From positions 1 through 64,000 of the forward strand of contig CANRAD010000003.1 in assembly GCA_947628505.1 (NCBI GenBank): a DNA stretch of 64,000 nt. Reading direction: 5' to 3'. The translations under genes were made by a program, and so were the position numbers. Origin of the DNA: an uncultured Clostridia bacterium. GTDB taxonomy: Bacteria > Bacillota > Clostridia > Christensenellales > Borkfalkiaceae. Positions 58,038 through 64,000 of the stretch are shown here, one piece after another (within the stretch, counting starts at the first letter, position 1; the number at the start of each line of letters is the position of its first letter). Under the pieces are notes generated by a model. That model made no database searches. It was not told the DNA's origin and saw only the letters and a list, made by a program, of their open reading frames with translations.

Positions 58038-60020
58038 ATGTCTTTGACGACAAAATGCGTAGACACAATAAGGATATTATCCGCGGAAGCAATTCAGCGG
58101 GCAAACTCGGGACACCCCGGCATGTGCATGGGCGCGGCGCCGATAGGCTACGAGCTGTTCGCGGAACACCTTAAATTCAGCTACAAGAACCCGCAATGGG
58201 ATAATAGGGACAGGTTCGTTCTTTCGGCCGGACACGGGAGCATGCTCCTCTATTCCCTTCTTCATCTTTTCGGTTACGACGTTAGCATAGAAGACATAAA
58301 GAATTTCAGACAGCTCGGTTCGAAAACGCCCGGGCACCCCGAATACGGCAAGACCTGCGGAGTTGAGACCTCTACCGGGCCTTTGGGACAAGGAATAGGC
58401 AACGCAGTCGGCTTTGCGCTCGCAGAGGCGCACCTCGCCGCCGTTTTCAACCGCCCGGATTATCCGATAGTGGACCACTACACCTACGTTTTATGCGGCG
58501 ACGGCTGTCTCGAAGAGGGCATGACTTACGAAGCCTGCTCCTTTGCCGGCACGCAGAAACTCGGCAAACTCATTCTATTTTACGATAAAAACGATATAAC
58601 CATTGAGGGAAATATAAACGCGACTTTCACGGAGGACGTGGCGACGCGGTTCATAGCGCAAGGCTGGCAAGTTATAAGAGTTCAGAACGCCAATCAGCTT
58701 TCGGCGCTTAACAAAGCCATAGAGCTCGCAAAAAGCGACCTTACGCGGCCTTCGATAATAATATGCAAGACGTCGATAGGCTACGGCTCGCCCCTCGAAA
58801 ACACCGCCGACGTGCACGGCGCGCCCATGGGCGAGGAAAATCTTCAAAAGACGAAAGAACGTCTGAAATGGACGTACGATCCGTTCGAAGTGCCCGAGGA
58901 CGTCAAAGAACATTGCGCGGAAATCGCGGAAGAAAAACTTGCGGCCGAGAAAGAATGGAACGAGATGTTTGCCGATTACGAAGCCGAATATCCCGAACTC
59001 GCTTTGAGATACAAGAGTTATATGCACGGTTTCGAACCGGACTTCCGGAAAATTTCCGAAAATCTCGACTTCTCCAAACCGGAAGCGACGCGCGTAAGCA
59101 GCGGAAAAATACTCAACGAAATCGCCAAAGAAATGCCCAACCTCTTATCCGGCTCGGCCGATCTCGCGCCCTCCACTAAAACCGAAATAAAGGGCGCCGG
59201 ATATTTTTCTCCCGAAAACAGATACGGCAGAAACATACATTTCGGCATACGCGAGCACGCCATGGCGGCGATATGCAACGGCATACAGCTTCACGGCGGA
59301 TTGAGAATTCTGTGCTCGACGTTCTTCTCGTTTTCGGATTATATGAAGGGCGGCATAAGAATGAGCGCGCTCATGAACATACCCGTCATATACGTTATGA
59401 CGCACGACTCGATAGGCGTAGGCGAGGACGGGCCAACTCATCAACCCATGGAACAGCTCATAGCCCTTCGCTCTATTCCCGGCTTGAAGGTATTCCGCCC
59501 CTGCGACGGCAAGGAGACGGTTGCCGCATACGTCGAAGCATTTACGCAGAACGCGCCCACCGCAATGATACTTTCGAGACAAAACCTCAATCAATACGAA
59601 AATTCCGGGCTCAAAGCGCTCACGGGCGGTTACGTGCTCGCCGATTCGCCGAAACCCGAGGTCATACTCATAGGCACCGGCTCCGAGATAGACTTGTGCA
59701 TGGGCGCAAAAGAGCTGTTGGAGGCCGAAGGCATAGGAACGAGAGTGGTTTCGATGCCCTGCATGGAAGAATTCGAAAGACAGACCGCGGAATACCGCGA
59801 ATCCGTTCTTCCCAAATCCGTAAAAGCGCGCGTGTGCGTTGAAGCGGCTTCGCACTTCGCCTGGTACAAGTATTGCGGAGATTACGGCGAGGTTGTAGCC
59901 ATGCGCACGTTCGGCGTTTCCGCGCCGGCGAAAGAGCTCTTCGAATACTTCGGATTTACCAAAGAAAACATAGCCCAAACGGCTAAAAATTGTCTCAAAA
60001 ATTATAAATCGAAAAAATAA
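58038..60020 (+). CDS. tkt: Transketolase
   Basis: IQRANSGHPGMCMGAAPIGY, ETSTGPLGQGIGNAVGFALAE, GDGCLEEGMTYEA, THDSIGVGEDGPTHQPMEQL. Confidence 0.98.
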   Translation: MSLTTKCVDTIRILSAEAIQRANSGHPGMCMGAAPIGYELFAEHLKFSYKNPQWDNRDRFVLSAGHGSMLLYSLLHLFGYDVSIEDIKNFRQLGSKTPGHPEYGKTCGVETSTGPLGQGIGNAVGFALAEAHLAAVFNRPDYPIVDHYTYVLCGDGCLEEGMTYEACSFAGTQKLGKLILFYDKNDITIEGNINATFTEDVATRFIAQGWQVIRVQNANQLSALNKAIELAKSDLTRPSIIICKTSIGYGSPLENTADVHGAPMGEENLQKTKERLKWTYDPFEVPEDVKEHCAEIAEEKLAAEKEWNEMFADYEAEYPELALRYKSYMHGFEPDFRKISENLDFSKPEATRVSSGKILNEIAKEMPNLLSGSADLAPSTKTEIKGAGYFSPENRYGRNIHFGIREHAMAAICNGIQLHGGLRILCSTFFSFSDYMKGGIRMSALMNIPVIYVMTHDSIGVGEDGPTHQPMEQLIALRSIPGLKVFRPCDGKETVAAYVEAFTQNAPTAMILSRQNLNQYENSGLKALTGGYVLADSPKPEVILIGTGSEIDLCMGAKELLEAEGIGTRVVSMPCMEEFERQTAEYRESVLPKSVKARVCVEAASHFAWYKYCGDYGEVVAMRTFGVSAPAKELFEYFGFTKENIAQTAKNCLKNYKSKK

Positions 60021-60081
60021 ATCATGCGGCGACGCGTTCTGCGTCGCCGCAAATAATGTATTAAAAAGGAAAATAATATAT

Positions 60082-60615
60082 ATGGAACTCGAAAAACTCT
60101 TTTTAAAAAGGCAGAGCACGCGCGAATACTGCGAAAAACCCGTATCCGACGACGAGCTCAGAGAAATATGCAGACTTGCCGTCCTCGCTCCCTCCGCCGT
60201 CAACTCTCAACCCTATAAGCTCTATGCCGTAAACGGCGAAAAAGCAAGGGAATTTTCGAAATTCGTTCAAGTTCTCGGAGGAAACAAATGGGCGGCGGCG
60301 TGCCCCTCTTTCATAGTTATCGAGGAGGGAAAGCCCGGCATAGTGGAGCGCGCCGGTCAACGTTTTCTCAAAACCGAATTCGTGCCGATAGATATTGGTA
60401 TTCTGAGCGCATATATCGTGCTCGCCGCGGAAAATATGGGGTTGCAGACCTGCATAATCGGGCTCAGAGACGAAAAGGCGATCGCCGCCTTCCTCGGAGC
60501 AAAAGAAAACACGAAATATCCGCTCGTAATAGCCGTTGGATACGCGCCCGAAGGTTATCCCGTGCGCGAGAAAAAACGCAATCCTCTCGACGAAACTTTT
60601 ACGCTCGTCAAATAG
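60082..60615 (+). CDS. Nitroreductase family protein
   Basis: RQSTREYCEKPVSDDELREICRLAVLAPSAVNSQPYKLYAV.. LAAENMGLQTCIIG. Confidence 0.92.
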   Translation: MELEKLFLKRQSTREYCEKPVSDDELREICRLAVLAPSAVNSQPYKLYAVNGEKAREFSKFVQVLGGNKWAAACPSFIVIEEGKPGIVERAGQRFLKTEFVPIDIGILSAYIVLAAENMGLQTCIIGLRDEKAIAAFLGAKENTKYPLVIAVGYAPEGYPVREKKRNPLDETFTLVK

Positions 60616-60622
60616 GTGAAAT

Positions 60623-61429
60623 ATGGGGAAAGCCATTCTTTTTATAGACGGAGACAACGTAAACAACACCGATTACGTAGACAGCGTTATAAGCGAGGCG
60701 TATAAATTCGGAGAACTCTCTGAAAAACACATCTATGCAAATTTCAAATCGGTGAGCGACGCGTGGAGTCAGGCGATATACAAATACGCAATCACCGCGC
60801 ATCATTGTCCCGTTATAACCAAACGCAAGAACTCCACCGACATTGCGCTCGCCATAGACGTCGTTCAACACACTTACGAAAACGAGGACGTCGACACGTA
60901 TATAATTGCGACGAACGATAAGGATTTCATGCAACTCGCCCTCTACCTTCGCCGCATAGGCAAAAAAAGCGTTTGCCTCTATGTAGACGCCGACTGCAAG
61001 GCGTGTCTGGCGTTCGACGAGGCGCACATCCTGTCGCCCTCGAAAGCCGCCGCAACCACAAAAAAGACGGCCGGCGCGACGAAAGAGGAAGCCGTGAAAG
61101 CGGCGGCGCAAGCGACTAAGGCCAAGCAATCGAAAAAAGCGCCCAAACCCGAAGAGACAGAGGAAACGCAAGCCAATTGCTACGAAATAGTTTCCTCACT
61201 TTCCGATACAATAAAAGCTAAAACGGGCGCCGGCAAGCTCTACTTTGTTTCCGACCTCAGAGAGGAAAGACGCGAAGAGATAAAATCTTATATGAAAATC
61301 ACAAAACAGACTTTCATAATAAACGCCGTCCGCAAGATGCTCAAAACATATCCCGAACTGCTTACCGGCGTAAAGCTCAAATCGCTCACCGAAAACGGCA
61401 AGCAAAATTATTATCTCGAAAGGGAATGA
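60623..61429 (+). CDS. NYN-domain (PIN-like) putative RNase with C-terminal extension
   Basis: AILFIDGDNVNNTDY, TKRKNSTDIALAIDVVQHTYENEDVDTYIIATNDKDFMQLALYLRRIGKKSVCLY; Ala/Lys-rich linker then a separate C-terminal domain. Confidence 0.88.
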   Translation: MGKAILFIDGDNVNNTDYVDSVISEAYKFGELSEKHIYANFKSVSDAWSQAIYKYAITAHHCPVITKRKNSTDIALAIDVVQHTYENEDVDTYIIATNDKDFMQLALYLRRIGKKSVCLYVDADCKACLAFDEAHILSPSKAAATTKKTAGATKEEAVKAAAQATKAKQSKKAPKPEETEETQANCYEIVSSLSDTIKAKTGAGKLYFVSDLREERREEIKSYMKITKQTFIINAVRKMLKTYPELLTGVKLKSLTENGKQNYYLERE

Positions 61430-61497
61430 TTTTAAAAGACGACAAAAATAAATACGGTTCGCGCAACTACGAACCGTATTTTTCATTCAAAGATTTT

Positions 61498-62769
61498 TTA
61501 TGACGCTTCTTCCTCTTTTTCGGCCTCCCTTGCGGTGGCGAGCATGAGCTTGATGCGGTTTTCCTGATTGACTCTCGTTGCCGACGGATCATAGTCCACG
61601 GCGACGATATTTTCGTTCCTGTACATATTTTTAAGCGTTCTTATGGCGCCTTTGCCGGCTATATGATTGGGGAGACAGCCGAACGGCTGAGCGCAGACTA
61701 TATTGGGAACGCCCGATTCCGCAAGCGCCGCCATTTCCGCCGGAATGAGCCACCCCTCTCCCATTTTCACGCCCTGATTGAGTACTTTGTCGGCGCACGC
61801 GCGCAGATGTTCGAAATCGTGCAAAGGCGTGAAGTTCCCGTCTTTTTCGAAAATCTTTATTATGTTCTTCTGCATGCGGTGAACGAGCTTGTACACTAAG
61901 CCGTATATGAACGCAACGAACTTGTTATGTCCGTAAAACTTGCCGTCGTTGACGACGTTTACTATGCAGTACATGACGAAATCTATGAGCGCCGGCACAA
62001 CGGGCTCGCAATTTTCGGAAAGCAAAAATTTTTCGAGATTGTTGTTGCCCAAATAGGAATATTTGACGTATATCTCGCCGACTATTCCGACCTTTGTCTT
62101 CTTTATGTTCTTTCGCTTTACGGCGGCGAAAATCTCAATTATCCTGCGGTTTATCTTTTTATATTTCTTATACCCGCCTTCGGCGAATTTTTCAACGACG
62201 TATTCGACCGCTTCCTCGCGCGCTCTTTCGGAAGAACCCGCCTCCTCTTCATACGGCTTCGTCTGATTGAAACACCACATTATGGTATCGCCGTAGAAAA
62301 TCGAATAGGCAAGTTTCAGAAACAGTTTTACGGATATCTCGAACGCGCTGTCCTTTTCGAGTCCGGAAAAGTTTATCGAAACCACGGGTACGGTGGGGAA
62401 TTCGGCTTTAATGGCCTTTCTTATGAGAGGCATATAGTTGGAAGCCCGACAGCCGCCGCCCGTCTGGGTTATCATGAGAGCGGTTTTATTGAGATCGTAT
62501 TTGCCGCTTTTCAACGCGTCGATATACTGTCCTACCACGCAAAGGCACGGATAACACGTGTCGTTATGCACGTGTTTAAGTCCCTCGTCTATGACCGAGC
62601 GGGAATCGTTTTTAAGAACTTCGATATCGTAACCTTCGAGTTTCAGAACGCGTTCTATGATGAGAAAGTGCCAAGGAAGCATATCCGGCACCAGAATCTT
62701 ATGCGTTTTTTTCATGGACTTGTCCCATTTGGGATAGTCGTTTGTATAATCGCGTATCTTCTCTTCCAT
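61498..62769 (-). CDS. 2-hydroxyacyl-CoA dehydratase-related protein (COG3581/HgdB-like)
   Basis: HVHNDTCYPCLCVVGQYIDALKSGKYD, TQTGGGCRASNYMPLIRKAI. Confidence 0.8.
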   Translation of the reverse strand: MEEKIRDYTNDYPKWDKSMKKTHKILVPDMLPWHFLIIERVLKLEGYDIEVLKNDSRSVIDEGLKHVHNDTCYPCLCVVGQYIDALKSGKYDLNKTALMITQTGGGCRASNYMPLIRKAIKAEFPTVPVVSINFSGLEKDSAFEISVKLFLKLAYSIFYGDTIMWCFNQTKPYEEEAGSSERAREEAVEYVVEKFAEGGYKKYKKINRRIIEIFAAVKRKNIKKTKVGIVGEIYVKYSYLGNNNLEKFLLSENCEPVVPALIDFVMYCIVNVVNDGKFYGHNKFVAFIYGLVYKLVHRMQKNIIKIFEKDGNFTPLHDFEHLRACADKVLNQGVKMGEGWLIPAEMAALAESGVPNIVCAQPFGCLPNHIAGKGAIRTLKNMYRNENIVAVDYDPSATRVNQENRIKLMLATAREAEKEEEAS

Positions 62770-62772
62770 CTG

Positions 62773-64000
62773 TTATTTCCCAGCCGTCTCTTCTATTGCC
62801 GCAAGCATGCTTCTCAAACGTATCCTGACAACGCCGAGGTTGTTTATCTCGTCTATCTTTATCTGCGTATACAGTTTGCCGTTCTTCTCCATTATGGAGC
62901 GGACTTCGTCGGTAGTGATTGCGTCGAGCCCGCAACCGAACGAAACGAGTTGAACAAGGTTGACGTTCTTTCTCTCGCAAGCAAAGTTTGCCGCTCTGTA
63001 AAGGCGGGCATGATACGTCCATTGATTGAGGACGTTGACCTTGACGGGCTCGCTCATCTCGAACACGCTGTCCTCCGAGAGCACGGCAAGATTCAAAGAA
63101 GTGAGCAACTTGTTGACGCCGTGATTAATCTCGTTGTCGAGATGATAAGGTCTACCGGCAAGCACTATTATCTGTTTGCCCTCTTTCTCCGCGCGTTCGA
63201 GTATTCTCTTGCCCTCGTTCTTTATATCCCTGTGATAATCTTCAAGCCTTTTGAAGCCCTCGTCAAGCGCCGCCGCTATCCTGCCCTTAGAAAAACGGTA
63301 CTCCGAGAGTTCGCGGCGTAACTTTTTGACGGCGTTTTGGCGCATATTCAAGTCGATATACGGCATTTTGAAATTCTTTTCGTTGAGCCGTTCGTTGTTT
63401 GCCTTCAAAAGTTCGGGATAATACGCGACGACCGGACAATTATAGTGGTTTGTGGAGTAATGCTCGTCGATATTGTAGCTCTCGCAAGGCATAAAGATAA
63501 AATCGACGCCCTTATCCAACAAACTCTCTATATGCCCGTGCATGAGTTTCGCGGGATAGCAAGCCGTATCGGAAGCGACGGTGTGCTGTCCTTTGAAATA
63601 GAGGTTCCTCGACGACTTATCCGAAAGAACGACTTCGAAGCCGAGGCTCTCGAAAAAGCCCGCCCAAACGGGCAACTGTTCGTACATTCCGAGTTGCAGA
63701 GGAAGGCCTACTCTCCCGAGTTTCCCCTTCGTTCCGGCAACGCATTTCAAAAGGCGTTCCTGCTTATATGAATATATGTCCAACTCGCCCGAAACGGGTT
63801 TGAGCCCCGCTCCGCGCTCGCATTTGTTGCCGGAGACGTATTTTCGGCCGTCTCCGAAATTTATTATGTTTATATTGCAGTTGGACGTACAGCCATGACA
63901 ATTGGCGGATTTGGAAACGTATGTGAAGTTTTCGAGTTCGGCGCCCTTTATCGTGCTGCTTTCGCCTTTTATGTTTTCCTTTGCATAGAGAGCCGCGCCG
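62773..64000 (-). CDS. Acyl-CoA dehydratase activase-related protein (DUF2229-like); N-terminus outside window
   Basis: Frame continues past the track's Met at 63783 to the window edge (..YVSGNKCERGAGLKPVSGELDIYSYKQERL); DTACYPAKLMHGH, FMPCESYNIDEHYSTNHYNCPVVAYYPEL. Confidence 0.85.
   Translation of the reverse strand, partial: GAALYAKENIKGESSTIKGAELENFTYVSKSANCHGCTSNCNINIINFGDGRKYVSGNKCERGAGLKPVSGELDIYSYKQERLLKCVAGTKGKLGRVGLPLQLGMYEQLPVWAGFFESLGFEVVLSDKSSRNLYFKGQHTVASDTACYPAKLMHGHIESLLDKGVDFIFMPCESYNIDEHYSTNHYNCPVVAYYPELLKANNERLNEKNFKMPYIDLNMRQNAVKKLRRELSEYRFSKGRIAAALDEGFKRLEDYHRDIKNEGKRILERAEKEGKQIIVLAGRPYHLDNEINHGVNKLLTSLNLAVLSEDSVFEMSEPVKVNVLNQWTYHARLYRAANFACERKNVNLVQLVSFGCGLDAITTDEVRSIMEKNGKLYTQIKIDEINNLGVVRIRLRSMLAAIEETAGK

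Noticed and set aside
59145-60203. 352-aa minus-strand ORF
   Set aside because: Antisense shadow of tkt.
61927-63321. 464-aa plus-strand ORF
   Set aside because: Antisense to two clear dehydratase-related genes; composition typical of shadow frames.
1-64000. CRISPR arrays, rRNA, tRNA, transposons, prophage
   Set aside because: No spaced identical repeats, no rRNA/tRNA signatures and no integrase/transposase/structural phage genes noticed in the window.

Overview
This window is a contiguous, mostly housekeeping segment of a bacterial chromosome. Gene content and -35/-10 motifs suggest a Clostridia-like Firmicute. I saw no rRNA, tRNA, CRISPR array, prophage or transposase. The main blocks are: the C-terminal part of a pyruvate:ferredoxin oxidoreductase; a compact minus-strand polyamine operon (speA, speE, carboxynorspermidine dehydrogenase, nspC, aguA, aguB); pgi; an obgE/yhbY/nadD-yqeK/rsfS block; an interrupted glycolytic block (pgk, tpiA, gpmI) followed by secG and smpB; metY/metA; LemA/DUF2207; glnS, fhs, hsp20, glyS; metK behind a SAM-I riboswitch; proS; phosphohexomutase; tkt; and part of a 2-hydroxyacyl-CoA dehydratase activase system. 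The observations I rate highest are: (1) a full-length Rho homologue next to obgE that keeps the RNA-binding fold but has lost the Walker A, catalytic Glu, Walker B, Q-loop and R-loop signatures, so it looks like a pseudo-ATPase; (2) a ~280-nt structured leader upstream of the polyamine operon with a terminator and a perfectly complementary 12-nt antiterminator strand, a candidate unassigned riboswitch or attenuator; (3) a consensus TTGACA/TATAAT promoter whose 19-nt spacer contains a 9-nt homopolymeric G tract, driving a Cys-rich repeat lipoprotein, a candidate phase-variable promoter; (4) a small RHH regulator gene divergent from a lipoprotein gene, with 10-bp phased direct repeats over the lipoprotein promoter; (5) two XRE/membrane-protein divergent modules, one intact and one decayed; (6) repeated leaderless-mRNA architecture (TATAAT-N6/7-start codon). 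All family calls come from reading motifs by eye; no searches were run.
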